A stretch of 46,926 nt of DNA from Candidatus Aenigmatarchaeota archaeon (GCA_030600555.1 JAUVLW010000005.1:1-46926), one strand, 5' to 3'; shown: positions 1 through 10,703, counted from the first letter of the stretch. Translations and numbers: made by a program. The notes: generated by a model not told the origin, from the sequence alone.

Positions 1-275
1 TTTCATTTCTTCTAATTTTTGATTATCCATATCATCAGATAGTAGAAATCTTTATATATTTGATTATTTCATTACTTTGACTTAATATTGATTACACCTT
101 AACTCAAATTTTTCGGATTTTGCCTTAAGATTCAGATAGAATTTAAAAGAGAGAAATGTCTCCTTATAGGTTCGCAAAAACCAGAAGAATTTTATAGGGG
201 GATTGAGCGGGGGTTGAAAGGTATTGGGATATAGTTTGATTTTTTAAACAATAGATAGAAAAAACTTTTAGTATA

Positions 276-2870
276 TTAAAATCCACTATTTTTTAGATGC
301 CGTTTAAAAATATTTGGTAGTGTAATAGAATTCTTTTGGAGCCAATTTGATACAGTACCTTCAATTTTAGATGGCAACTTTCCGAGGATAATACTTGCTA
401 TTGATCTATTTAATCCACCATTCATTAATTCTAATGCTCTAGGATCACAAGCACCCATTTCAAGCATTTGAGGTATATTTAAATAATATTTATTTTTCTC
501 TTTCTCTTTATCATCCATCATATAAGATAAAATATCAGCCCAAAGTTTATAATATTTTACGATTTCGAATCGCACATATTGATTAATATTATGAGTAACT
601 TTTCGGATTGCTGTATCTACGCTTTTATGAGACTCTTTATCTATTGTTATATCCCGCTCAATTATTTTCTTATAAGGTTTACCTTGTAACCAAGGTACAG
701 CATATCTAACTATTTGACGTATAGATATTCTTTTAAATTTTTTACCTGCTATCTCTTCTTCTTTAATTATTTGAAATATCTCCTCGAGCCTTTCTGTTAA
801 ATCTTCAAACTGAAAATAAAAATTCTTATTATAAAATGGCATTAATCTTTGTTCCTCAGAAGAATCATCTTTACTCCCTGTGTTAAATGGATGTTTAGAG
901 ATTAACCATTTTTCAATCTTTTCTTCCATTATCTGAAGATATAAAGCATTTTGTAATAAAGGATCTATTGTAGGATTAATATATAATATCTCCTTAGGGA
1001 TTTCTAATTCCTTTAAAGAATCATGAAGTTTACCTAAAATATATCTAATTTCATCTTCAGGAAGACCTTTGTATTTAAGGTAATTATAAATTCCTCCAGT
1101 GTGCTTAATATATTTATGTCGCAATAAAATGATAGTATAAGCAACAGCTTTTTTTTCGATTTTCGTCACCGGTTTTAATATATCATCCATCAAATTATCT
1201 TTATATTCTTGAAATGCTTTTGTTGTTACCGGAATAATTTCTTTAGTAAAATCAGACTCAAATTTTTCATTCCCCCACATATCATCTTCGGTTTCAATAC
1301 AATAAACGGATCCTGATAAATGAGACCTAATCCTTCCCGCCCTACCTATCAAATTACCAAATTCAAAGTTTGCTAATTCCTGTTTATCTTTTTTCTTAGT
1401 TATCATGAATAATTTTTGAACTGGAAGATTTACTCCCTCTATAAGTGTGGGCGTACATACAATATGCCTAATCGCCCCACTCCTATATAATTCCTCAATT
1501 TCCATCCTAGCAAACTCTGGTACACAACTATGATGAAAAGCGACTCTTTTTTTTAAACACTTAATAAGTGCATAATTTGGATGGATTTCCTCAGAAAGAT
1601 ATTCTATGAGTTCAGTAATTGAATTATCGACCTCACCTATATTCTCTAATTTATTAGATAAATGTATTGCCCAAATTTCTGCACTGAATTTCGTATTTGC
1701 ATATATAACATTCTGACTATTAGGAGAATATTTTGCAACAAGACTGGATATTGCTTCTGGTTTATTTCTAATAATCTTACTATATAAAGTTAGATCAAAT
1801 GGAATATCTATTCTTATTGAATTTCCAGAAGGACTTTTTATAAACACCTCTACAGTATTCCTATATTGTTTTCTGAATCTCAATACAGCCTTAGTTTGAT
1901 ATACGGATAAAAACATTGAAGACAGTGATTCTGAAGGTTTACCTGTAATTGTCTCAAAAGTTCTCGTCAAGTTTTTTAGAAATGGTCCTGCAATAACGAT
2001 TTTAGTTCCTTTGCAACTTAAAGCCAATTCATAAAGAACAAATTCAAATAAAACACCTCTCTCAGCTTGTTCCATATTCTGAACTTCATCAAAGAAAATT
2101 ATATCTGGTTCAAACCCTTGTTCTCGGTTAAGTTCAATAATTTTTAAAGCTCTTTCAGGAGTTAATACAAAAATTTCTTTATTTTTAAATTCTTCTTTTC
2201 CTTGGGAAAAACTAGTTTTAATAGTTACATTATAATCTTTCAATCTATTTCTAAAAATTGAACTAACCTCATAAATTAAAGCACGAGATGGAACTATGTA
2301 TACCGAGTAAAATCTATCTTTTTTAATCATATTATCTACAATATAATTTTGTACCATAAATGATTTACCCGATGAAGTTGGAGCAGATATTGCAATATGT
2401 TTTTTATTGTTAAGATGGTCCCATAATCGTTTTTGAAATGAAGAACCATAAAAGGTTCTATCTGCAACTTCAATTCTTAATAAAGCTCTTTTTAGACCTA
2501 TTTCAAGATTCAAGGCATCATCAAAATAAACATTAAATTTATCTATATTTTCATCAATAACTTTTTTTAGATGCACACTTAATGGAAGATTCCCGGTTCT
2601 AGAAATAATAATATAGCTATAGTTTAGAAATAAAGAATCATCTTCTTTTTCGAGTAGTGTTAGAATGGCAAAAGATAGTGCTTTTGTTTGCATAGTCTCA
2701 TCATTACTCATTGCCAATATAGATGCAAACCATGCGGCTTTCCTCAATTTACCTTCATCGATAGGTTTATGTTCATCGATATTAAATTCACGATAAAATT
2801 GATTCTCCGCTAATAAATCTAGAATCTCATTCAACACCTTATTATCATTACAAGCTTGAAATGTTTTCAT
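276..2870 (-). CDS. hamB: HamB-like superfamily 2 helicase (Hachiman defence system)
   Basis: 864 aa; Walker A-like APTSSGKS, DEVQ-type motif II (FFDEVQN), motif VI-like LIGRAGRIRS; overlaps the upstream DUF1837 (HamA-like) gene by 4 nt (ATGA). Confidence 0.85.
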   Translation of the reverse strand: MKTFQACNDNKVLNEILDLLAENQFYREFNIDEHKPIDEGKLRKAAWFASILAMSNDETMQTKALSFAILTLLEKEDDSLFLNYSYIIISRTGNLPLSVHLKKVIDENIDKFNVYFDDALNLEIGLKRALLRIEVADRTFYGSSFQKRLWDHLNNKKHIAISAPTSSGKSFMVQNYIVDNMIKKDRFYSVYIVPSRALIYEVSSIFRNRLKDYNVTIKTSFSQGKEEFKNKEIFVLTPERALKIIELNREQGFEPDIIFFDEVQNMEQAERGVLFEFVLYELALSCKGTKIVIAGPFLKNLTRTFETITGKPSESLSSMFLSVYQTKAVLRFRKQYRNTVEVFIKSPSGNSIRIDIPFDLTLYSKIIRNKPEAISSLVAKYSPNSQNVIYANTKFSAEIWAIHLSNKLENIGEVDNSITELIEYLSEEIHPNYALIKCLKKRVAFHHSCVPEFARMEIEELYRSGAIRHIVCTPTLIEGVNLPVQKLFMITKKKDKQELANFEFGNLIGRAGRIRSHLSGSVYCIETEDDMWGNEKFESDFTKEIIPVTTKAFQEYKDNLMDDILKPVTKIEKKAVAYTIILLRHKYIKHTGGIYNYLKYKGLPEDEIRYILGKLHDSLKELEIPKEILYINPTIDPLLQNALYLQIMEEKIEKWLISKHPFNTGSKDDSSEEQRLMPFYNKNFYFQFEDLTERLEEIFQIIKEEEIAGKKFKRISIRQIVRYAVPWLQGKPYKKIIERDITIDKESHKSVDTAIRKVTHNINQYVRFEIVKYYKLWADILSYMMDDKEKEKNKYYLNIPQMLEMGACDPRALELMNGGLNRSIASIILGKLPSKIEGTVSNWLQKNSITLPNIFKRHLKNSGF

Positions 2871-3808
2871 TTTTTCTCTTGGTATTTTACACCATGAATG
2901 GCTTCAAATAGAGTATGTCTAAAATTGGATACATTCTTTACTGGAATAAAGAAAAAATCCAAATACACTTTCTCAAACTCAGCATATTTACCTTGTAATT
3001 TTTCTACTATCTGTTTTTCAAATTCTGGAACCTTATCTACGATATATTTAGCCAATAATTCTTCGGCAGATTTATTATCTTTGGCTTTTTTCTCACAACG
3101 GTCAATTTCCTTCTCGTTATAAATTATTAACACTGGATGAACTAAGATATTATTAATAAATTCGGTGGTGGTAGGATCCAAACTATTATAAATGAAATTT
3201 AATTCTGAACTAGATAAATCTTTTGAAATTGTATTTTTTGCAATTAATAGATCATGATTCAGATTTTTTGCACTTGATTCATGACCATGAAATCTATCTA
3301 AAGAAATTAAAGATTCAGTAATACCTCTCGGATAGTTCTGTATAATTTTGCTTTCTCCCAAGAATAATGCACTAAAATTATTATAAAACCCAATAAATAT
3401 TCCATCAGAACCTTTTACTTGATCATTTGGATATATGCCTCTAATCTTATGAGCTATCATAGGTGCCTTAAGAATTGATTCCACCAATAAGAATAAAATT
3501 AACTCTCCAAATTTTCCGTCTTTATCTGGATTAATTCCACCAAAATACTGGAGTGCTTCTCTATAGGGATTTTTGCCGGTCTTTTCAAATTCTTTCTTTT
3601 CAGTTTCACTAAAAACAAATTTATCTAATTGTGAAGCTATATGGGTAATTAAACCATCATATCTTTGTTGAGTTCCTGAAAATTTAATATTAAAGCATCT
3701 TATCATTATCTTTTCTTTCTTTCGCACATGTGGGTTTAAAAATTTTTTTACCCAATCACTCTCAATTCTTACAAATTTGCCCCAATTATAATTTCCATGA
3801 TTTGCCAT
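2867..3808 (-). CDS. hamA: HamA-like DUF1837 protein (Hachiman nuclease/effector)
   Basis: 313 aa; GKFGELILFLLVES, KGSDGIFIG and LGESK (E-x-K) motifs typical of DUF1837/HamA; translationally coupled to the helicase. Confidence 0.85.
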   Translation of the reverse strand: MANHGNYNWGKFVRIESDWVKKFLNPHVRKKEKIMIRCFNIKFSGTQQRYDGLITHIASQLDKFVFSETEKKEFEKTGKNPYREALQYFGGINPDKDGKFGELILFLLVESILKAPMIAHKIRGIYPNDQVKGSDGIFIGFYNNFSALFLGESKIIQNYPRGITESLISLDRFHGHESSAKNLNHDLLIAKNTISKDLSSSELNFIYNSLDPTTTEFINNILVHPVLIIYNEKEIDRCEKKAKDNKSAEELLAKYIVDKVPEFEKQIVEKLQGKYAEFEKVYLDFFFIPVKNVSNFRHTLFEAIHGVKYQEKK

Positions 3809-3961
3809 TTTACCATACTTTGTATTGAATTAAAATATTATATTAACCAAAATCAATATTTGAATATATACTTTTCATTTTGACTTGAATTAGACCTAAA
3901 AAACATCAGTTTTAAATCTTGATGAATATAATTATGAAAATAGAATCAAGAGGTGCAAAAA

Positions 3962-5416
3962 ATGTTTGAACAAATTTTTAAAAATGTGGATGATGTTCTT
4001 TGGAAAGATGCAGGTTGCAGCAGTGAATTGGATTATGTGGAACAGACCTCATGGATTCTTTTCTTGAAATATATCGATGACCTTGAAAAAGAAAAACAGA
4101 TTTCCGCAGAATTAGCTGGTAAAAGTTATACTAATATAATTAGCCCAGAATTTCAATGGAATGTCTGGGCAATGCCAAAAGGCAAGGATGGAAAATTAGA
4201 CCATCATAAAGCTCCTATGGGGGATGATTTGACCGAATTTGTTAATCAAAAATTATTCCCTTATTTCAAGAAATTTAAACTAAATGCGGAAAACGCAGAT
4301 ACAATTCAATATAAAATTGGTGAGATTTTTAGTGAATTAAAAAATAAGATTCAAAGCGGTTATAACTTGCGGGAAGTGATTAATCTAATTGATAAATTGC
4401 GTTTTGGTTCTCATGCTGAAAAACACGAAATGTCGCATTTATATGAAGCAAAAATCCAAAATATGGGAAATGCTGGCAGGAATGGTGGAGAATACTATAC
4501 CCCGCGTCCACTCATCAAAACAATTGTAAAAGTCGTGAAACCCACCATAGGAAATAAAATTTATGATGGTGCAGTTGGCTCAGCAGGTTTTTTATGCGAA
4601 TCTTTTGAATATCTGAAAAACAGTAAAAAATTGACCACTAAAGATATGGAAACACTTCAAAAAAAAACATTTTGCGGTAAAGAGAAAAAATCACTCGCTT
4701 ATATTATTGGTATTATGAATATGATTTTTCATGGCATTAATTCGCCAAATATAATCCACACCAACACACTTACAGAAAATATTACGGATATACAGGAAAA
4801 AGACCGTTACGAGATTGTTATGTAAAATCCTCATTGTGGTGGGTAAGAAAGGGCTGAAGTTCAGCAGAACTTTACATTTAAAACCGGAGAAACCGCTTTC
4901 TTATTCTTACAGCATTTTATTAAAATACTAAAGGCGAGCGGTAAAGCGGGCATTGTCATAAAAAATACATTTTTGTCAAACACTGATAATGCCTCGATTT
5001 CATTAAGAAAACACTTACTGGAAACCTGCAATTTGCATACTGTTTTGGATTTGCCCGGAGGCACATTTTTAGGCGCGGGTGTAAATACAATTGTGTTGTT
5101 TTTTGAGAAAGGAGTTCCAACACGAAAAATCTGGTATTATCAATTAAATTTAGACAGAAACTTGGGCAAGACTAATCCCTTAAATGAAAACGATTTGGCT
5201 GAATTTGTAGAACTTCAGAAAACAAAAGCAGATTCAGCAAACTCCTGGACTGTAAAAATTGCGGATATTAATGAAGAAACTTTTGATTTATCTGTAAAAA
5301 ATCCCAATGCAAAAAAAGAGGCTCCGCTTAGGGAACCAAAAGAAATTTTGGATGAGATGAAAAATTTAGATAAAGAAAGCGCAGACATCTTAAAATCAAT
5401 AAAGGGGTTAATTTAA
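3962..5416 (+). pseudogene. hsdM: Type I restriction-modification DNA methyltransferase subunit (HsdM), interrupted by two in-frame TAA codons
   Basis: ORFs 3953-4825 and 4973-5416 are in the same frame. The N-terminal part has the HsdM_N and YYTPRPL motifs. Reading through gives DRYEIVM*NPHCGG*ERAEVQQNF, where DRYEIVMxNPPFGGKERAEVQQNF is expected. Start taken at ATG 3962 after AGGTG. Confidence 0.85.
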
Positions 5417-5417
5417 T

Positions 5418-5867
5418 ATGGTTGGGATTTCGGCGGGTAAGCAACTAATTCTGGAGGGTTCTAAAGGCAGTTCTAATTCTCTATTTATTGTAAAAACCTC
5501 TAGCAAAATTAAACCTGAAACAATAAAAAAGATTAAACTTGATTTGGAAAATTGGTTGGAAAATAAAAATTTTGATGAATTTCGCAATAAAAAAATCGAT
5601 TTATCCCTTGTTATTTATACCTCAGAATTAAATATGAAAATCCAAGATGTGGATAATATTGCAAAAATAATATTGGATGCAATCTGCTTTAGTAAGCATC
5701 ATGGAAAGCCATTTTTATTTGAGAATGATAATCAAATTTTAAGATTATTGGTTTATAAAATAAAACAAGAAGAAATGAAAGAAAGTAATACTGACGAATT
5801 TGTTATTTCATTTCGAGAGCATAATGCTGAACTGCAAATGAATTTGATTGAAAGGGGTGAAATATGA
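5418..5867 (+). CDS. RusA-like Holliday-junction endonuclease family protein embedded in the R-M operon
   Basis: 149 aa; QDVDNIAKIILDA....ENDNQI matches the RusA D-x-D-N-x2-K-x3-D-A ... D-x-Q-I pattern; overlaps hsdS by 4 nt (ATGA). Confidence 0.7.
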   Translation: MVGISAGKQLILEGSKGSSNSLFIVKTSSKIKPETIKKIKLDLENWLENKNFDEFRNKKIDLSLVIYTSELNMKIQDVDNIAKIILDAICFSKHHGKPFLFENDNQILRLLVYKIKQEEMKESNTDEFVISFREHNAELQMNLIERGEI

Positions 5868-7081
5868 GTAAACAATGGGAAGAAAAGAAATTGGGGGATG
5901 TTTGTGATATCTTTAATGGGCTTTGGAAAGGAAAAAACCCACCTTACATTGAAGTGGGTGTTATCAGAAATACCAATTTTACAAAAGAAGGTTTTTTAGA
6001 TGATTCTAACATTGCCTATTTACTTGTAGAAATAGAACAATATAAAAAAAGGAAATTGTATGTTGGAGATATTATTTTAGAAAAATCTGGAGGGGGTCCG
6101 AAACAGCCTGTTGGTCGTGTCGCTCTTTTTGACAAAAAAGAAGGAGATTTTTCATTTAGTAATTTTACTTCTACAATTAGAGTTTTAGATGACAAAATCG
6201 TGGACTTTAATTTTTTGCATAGATTTTTATACTTTGAGTATATATCTGGAAAAACCAAGACTATGCAAAGACAATCCACGGGAATTAGAAATTTACAACT
6301 AAAAGAATATAAACAGATTTTAATTCCAATCCCACCACTCCCAGAACAAAAACGTATCGTTGCCATTTTAGATAAAACTTTTGAAAACATTGCAAAAGCA
6401 AAAGAAAACGCGGAAAAGAATTTAAAAAATGCAAAAGAAACTTTTGAAAGTTATTTGCAAAGTGTTTTTGAAAATAAAGGTGAAGGGTGGGAAGAAAAAA
6501 AGTTAGAACAAATATCTAAAACATTTAGCAGAGGTAAATCTAAACACCGTCCAAGAAATGATAAAAAACTGTATGGGGGTAAATATCCATTCATACAAAC
6601 GGGACAAATCAGGAATTGTAAACATTTCATCACGGATTATACACAAACTTATAATGAAACTGGTTTGGCACAAAGTAAATTATGGCCTAAAGGAACAATT
6701 TGCATTACAATTGCAGCAAACATTGCAGAAACAGGGATATTGGCTTTTGATGCTTGCTTTCCAGATAGTGTAATAGGAATTGTTGTAAATGAAAAAGTAG
6801 CTAATAATAATTTTGTCGAATATTTATTACAATCATTTAAGGTTGAGATTCAATCATTAGGTAAAGGAAGTGCGCAAGCAAATATAAACTTGGGAACTTT
6901 TGAAAACAGGCTTTTCCCATTTCCAAAATCTCTTTTTGAACAAAAATCCATCGTCGCCAAACTCGACTCACTCTCAGCCGAAACCAAAAAACTCGAACAA
7001 ATCTACAACCAAAAACTCACAGACCTAGAAGAACTAAAACAATCAATTCTCCAAAAAGCCTTTAAAGGAAAACTTACCTAA
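5864..7081 (+). CDS. hsdS: Type I restriction-modification specificity subunit (HsdS), two target recognition domains
   Basis: 405 aa; two repeats of WEEKKLGD/WEEKKLEQ start and (P)PLPEQKRIVAILDKTF / LFEQKSIVAKLDSLS helices. Confidence 0.93.
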   Translation: MSKQWEEKKLGDVCDIFNGLWKGKNPPYIEVGVIRNTNFTKEGFLDDSNIAYLLVEIEQYKKRKLYVGDIILEKSGGGPKQPVGRVALFDKKEGDFSFSNFTSTIRVLDDKIVDFNFLHRFLYFEYISGKTKTMQRQSTGIRNLQLKEYKQILIPIPPLPEQKRIVAILDKTFENIAKAKENAEKNLKNAKETFESYLQSVFENKGEGWEEKKLEQISKTFSRGKSKHRPRNDKKLYGGKYPFIQTGQIRNCKHFITDYTQTYNETGLAQSKLWPKGTICITIAANIAETGILAFDACFPDSVIGIVVNEKVANNNFVEYLLQSFKVEIQSLGKGSAQANINLGTFENRLFPFPKSLFEQKSIVAKLDSLSAETKKLEQIYNQKLTDLEELKQSILQKAFKGKLT

Positions 7082-7089
7082 GTATCATT

Positions 7090-9384
7090 ATGAATGAAGC
7101 GGAAACCAGAGCAGAACTAATTGACCCAAAATTAAGAGAAAGCGGTTGGGGAGTTGTAGAAGGGTCTAAAGTATTGAGAGAATACCAATTTACGGATGGA
7201 AAACTGCGAACCGCTTTAGGAAGGGCAAAACCCTCAATTGCGGACTATATCTTAGTTTACAAAGGAAGAAAACTTGCGGCAATGGAGGCTAAAAGCGATG
7301 AAAAAGAAGTTGGGGAAGGAGTCGGACAGGCAAAAGATTACGCTGAAAAACTCCATTTAGAAACCACTTTCGCAACAAATGGCAAAGAAATTTATCAGAT
7401 TTGCATGGAAACCGCTAAAGAAGGATTAATTGACAATTTTCCAACACCTGAGGAACTATGGAATAAAACCTTTAACATTCAAAACAACTGGAAAGAAAAA
7501 TTCAATGAGACTCCAAATGGGGGCATTTACACACCAAGATTTTATCAGGAAATTGCAACAAATAAGGTTTTGGATACTATTGCCGAAGGTGAAAAGGACA
7601 GATTATTATTAACTCTTGCAACAGGAACCGGAAAAACCAAAATTGCTTTTCAAATTGCATGGAAACTATTCCAGGCTCGTTGGAATTTAAAACGAGACGG
7701 GGCAAGAAGACCGAGAATTTTATTTCTCACAGACAGAAATATTCTTGCAAATCAGGCATTTAATGAATTTTCTCCTTTCCCCGAAGATGCTTTGGTGAGA
7801 ATTAAACCAAGTGAAATAAGAAAAAAAGGTTCTGTTCCAACAAATGGGAGCATATTTTTCACAATATTTCAAACCTTTATGAGCGGTCCGAATGATACTC
7901 CTTATTTTGGAGAATATCCAAAAGACTATTTTGACCTAATAATTATTGATGAATGTCACAGAGGGGGAGCAAATGATGAAGGAAATTGGCGGGGAATAAT
8001 GGAATATTTTTCTCCCGCAGTTCAATTAGGTTTAACCGCCACCCCAAAACGAAAAGACAATATGGACACTTACAGATACTTTGGAGAACCTCTTTATGTT
8101 TATTCATTAAAGGAAGGAATCAATGATGGTTTCTTAACTCCGTTTAAAGTTAAAAGAATTGAAACAACACTGGACGATTATGTTTATACTTCCGATGATA
8201 AAATAATTGAAGGAGAAATAGAAGTTGGAAAAATTTACGAAGGAGCTGACTGGAATAAAATAATCGAAATTAAAGAAAAAGAAGCGTACAATGTAAAACT
8301 GCTTTTACGGGAAATTAATCAAAATGAAAAAACCATTGTTTTTTGCGCAACCCAAAACCATGCGCTCGCAATTAGGGACTTAATTAATCAATTCAAGAAA
8401 AGCAAAGAACCAAATTACTGCGTGCGTGTTACTGCCAACGACGGGGAACTGGGCGAACAATATTTGGAAAAATTCAAAGACAATGAAAACACAATCCCAA
8501 CAATACTCACCACTTCGCAAAAACTTTCAACAGGCGTTGATGCAAGAAATATTCGCAACATTGTTTTAATGCGTCAAATTAAAACCATAATTGAATTTAA
8601 ACAGATTGTTGGACGAGGCACCAGATTATTTGAGGGAAAAGAATTTTTCACAATTTATGATTTTGTTAAAATATCCCATCACTTTAACGATCCTGAATGG
8701 GATGGCGAACCATTGGAACCTGAACCTCTGACAAAACTAAAGTCAGTAGAAGTAACAGAAGAACGGACTCCATTTGAAGGAACCGCAGAAGGAAAACCAA
8801 AAAAGAAGATAATAAGAATAAAATTAGGGGCTGGAAAAGAAAGAGAAATTCAATGCATGATTCAAACCTCATTTTGGAGCGCAGAAGGAAAACCAATTTC
8901 CGCAGAAGAATTTTTACAAAATATATTTGGAAAACTGCCTGACTTTTTTAAAGATGAAAATGAACTTCGCAAAATGTGGTCAAATCCCATAACCCGAAGG
9001 GCTTTGTTAGATAGATTAGCAGAAGCTGGTTATGGGCTTAATGAACTAAAAACATTGCAACAGTTAATAGATGCTGAAAACAGCGATTTATTTGATGTTT
9101 TGGAATATATTTCCTATGCAATAAAACCAATAACAAGAGAAGAAAGAGTTGCCAAAGCGCAATCAAATATATTTAAATCATTGGACAATAACCAAAAAGA
9201 ATTCTTGGAATTTGTTTTATCCAATTATATTGAAACTGGCATTGAGGAACTTGATCAAGAAAAAATTCCAAATCTCCTTAAAATCAAATATAATGAGATT
9301 GAAGATGCCACTCAAAAATTAGGAAATGTTGAGAGAATTAGAGAAACCTTTATTGATTTCCAACAATATCTGTTTGCTAAATAG
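7090..9384 (+). CDS. hsdR: Type I restriction enzyme R subunit (HsdR)
   Basis: 764 aa; N-terminal nuclease region (PSIADYILVYKGRKLAAMEAKS), ATGTGKT Walker A, DECHRGG, GLTATPKR, QIVGRGTRL motor motifs. Confidence 0.95.
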   Translation: MNEAETRAELIDPKLRESGWGVVEGSKVLREYQFTDGKLRTALGRAKPSIADYILVYKGRKLAAMEAKSDEKEVGEGVGQAKDYAEKLHLETTFATNGKEIYQICMETAKEGLIDNFPTPEELWNKTFNIQNNWKEKFNETPNGGIYTPRFYQEIATNKVLDTIAEGEKDRLLLTLATGTGKTKIAFQIAWKLFQARWNLKRDGARRPRILFLTDRNILANQAFNEFSPFPEDALVRIKPSEIRKKGSVPTNGSIFFTIFQTFMSGPNDTPYFGEYPKDYFDLIIIDECHRGGANDEGNWRGIMEYFSPAVQLGLTATPKRKDNMDTYRYFGEPLYVYSLKEGINDGFLTPFKVKRIETTLDDYVYTSDDKIIEGEIEVGKIYEGADWNKIIEIKEKEAYNVKLLLREINQNEKTIVFCATQNHALAIRDLINQFKKSKEPNYCVRVTANDGELGEQYLEKFKDNENTIPTILTTSQKLSTGVDARNIRNIVLMRQIKTIIEFKQIVGRGTRLFEGKEFFTIYDFVKISHHFNDPEWDGEPLEPEPLTKLKSVEVTEERTPFEGTAEGKPKKKIIRIKLGAGKEREIQCMIQTSFWSAEGKPISAEEFLQNIFGKLPDFFKDENELRKMWSNPITRRALLDRLAEAGYGLNELKTLQQLIDAENSDLFDVLEYISYAIKPITREERVAKAQSNIFKSLDNNQKEFLEFVLSNYIETGIEELDQEKIPNLLKIKYNEIEDATQKLGNVERIRETFIDFQQYLFAK

Positions 9385-9419
9385 TGAGATTAATAAAATT
9401 TTGATTAATCTAAGATAAA

Positions 9420-9704
9420 CTAACTTTCCTGCATATATTCTGTAACTATTGTTACTATCTTTTGTATTGTTAGATTGCAATTTTTGAATAACAACCTATC
9501 AAGAATTTCTCCTCCAAATTTCCTTAAGACATCGCTTATTAAAGCATGCACAAAAGACTGTGTTGCGGAATCAACTTTTTGAAAATTCAATATTACCTTC
9601 TCGCCTTTTTTTAATGCAGGAATTATTTTATTGATGCGAATTTCTTGAGCTGCATCTTTATCCTCCGCAAAAAAGCCCGTGAATTTAAATATTTTTATTT
9701 CCAT
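9420..9704 (-). CDS. STAS-like (DUF4325-type) domain protein
   Basis: 94 aa; VILNFQKVDSATQSFVHALISDVLRKFG resembles the STAS-like DUF4325 core; directly downstream of a GHKL ATPase gene (ends meet at 9704). Confidence 0.7.
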   Translation of the reverse strand: MEIKIFKFTGFFAEDKDAAQEIRINKIIPALKKGEKVILNFQKVDSATQSFVHALISDVLRKFGGEILDRLLFKNCNLTIQKIVTIVTEYMQES

Positions 9705-10669
9705 TATATAAATTTCGGTTTTTTATATTTAGCTTTTTTTCTTATTCTAACACTTTTAGTATAGGTCTCCCTTATCAAATCCAATAATGTAGAGAACAAT
9801 TGGTTGCTATCCAACGAAATATCAATACCAACCACAGTCCCTTGCCAATAAGGATAATTTTCACCTTTTGAATGTCTATCCAAAAATGGATCAGAAGATA
9901 AACGGATTCTCTTTGTATTGGCGTTTCTTTTTAACAACTTATACATCGCTTCACCGCTATAAATCATAAAAAAATCCCGATTCACTTTAGCTATGGATTT
10001 AATAAAAAATAGTCCCCCTCCTGCATTATAATCAGTGCCTCCTTCTCTGCTGGTTGTTCCTGTTATTCCCGGTGTGCAAGCAAGCTGTAAAGCTTGCATA
10101 TCCGAGTTTACTGAATGAGATTTACCAATAGTTCTTTTAACTCCCACTCCAATATCAACAATTCCAATTCTTATAATATTGCTTTTTTTGTAATACTGAG
10201 CACAGACGAATGCACCCCGTTCTGATAAAGAATGTTCAAGAACATTTCTTACTAATTCACTCACAATATACCTAAAAGGTTCTGCTTCTTCTGGATTTAA
10301 ATGCAATAAAGGAATCATGTCTTTAATAAAATTATTTAATTCCTCTGATGTTTTTATATTTGTTATTGGTATAAATCTCCCCGCAGATTCATGTTCCTGA
10401 ATTGTTATTCCAGAATCTAAATTCAAAAATTTAAATAAACCCATTCTTTCAAAATAATACTTTGATTTTGCTTCTAAAGTTTCGCATTTAATTTCTTTAA
10501 TTTTTTTTAATTTTGCTAATCCTGCAATCATTGTTAGTATAACGGGATGCACTGAAATCCATTTCTTATTTGCTGTTATTTCCAATATAGTTCCATTAGA
10601 AGGATCATATGATTTAATAAAAGAATCAATATTCCCTAGAAACGCACTATTGGGTAAATGAATTTTCAT
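9704..10669 (-). CDS. GHKL (histidine-kinase/anti-sigma-like) ATP-binding protein
   Basis: ORF open to 10771 but probable start at MKIHLPNSAFLG (10669). Bergerat-fold motifs: FRYIVSELVRNVLEHS (N box), GIVDIGVGV (G1), GGGLFFIKSIA (G2). Confidence 0.8.
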   Translation of the reverse strand: MKIHLPNSAFLGNIDSFIKSYDPSNGTILEITANKKWISVHPVILTMIAGLAKLKKIKEIKCETLEAKSKYYFERMGLFKFLNLDSGITIQEHESAGRFIPITNIKTSEELNNFIKDMIPLLHLNPEEAEPFRYIVSELVRNVLEHSLSERGAFVCAQYYKKSNIIRIGIVDIGVGVKRTIGKSHSVNSDMQALQLACTPGITGTTSREGGTDYNAGGGLFFIKSIAKVNRDFFMIYSGEAMYKLLKRNANTKRIRLSSDPFLDRHSKGENYPYWQGTVVGIDISLDSNQLFSTLLDLIRETYTKSVRIRKKAKYKKPKFI

Positions 10670-10703
10670 AATAATAAATATATAATCATATATAATACTT
10701 GAT

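Noticed and set aside
1-275. Non-coding left end as a possible RNA gene or att site
   Set aside because: AT-rich with no convincing stem structure, tRNA-like fold or repeat shared with the rest of the window.
2898-3122. Plus-strand 74-aa ORF inside hamA
   Set aside because: Fully antisense to a well-supported HamA-like gene; no motif and typical of shadow ORFs in AT-rich DNA.
4823-4843. Stop codons in hsdM as evidence of TAA reassignment or readthrough
   Set aside because: Many genes here end at TAA at the expected domain end (e.g. sepS, hsdS), and missense changes also hit the same motif, so a recoding explanation is unlikely.
4861-5064. Minus-strand ORF opposite the hsdM break
   Set aside because: Antisense to the HsdM coding frame, which continues in frame across this region; no recognisable domain.
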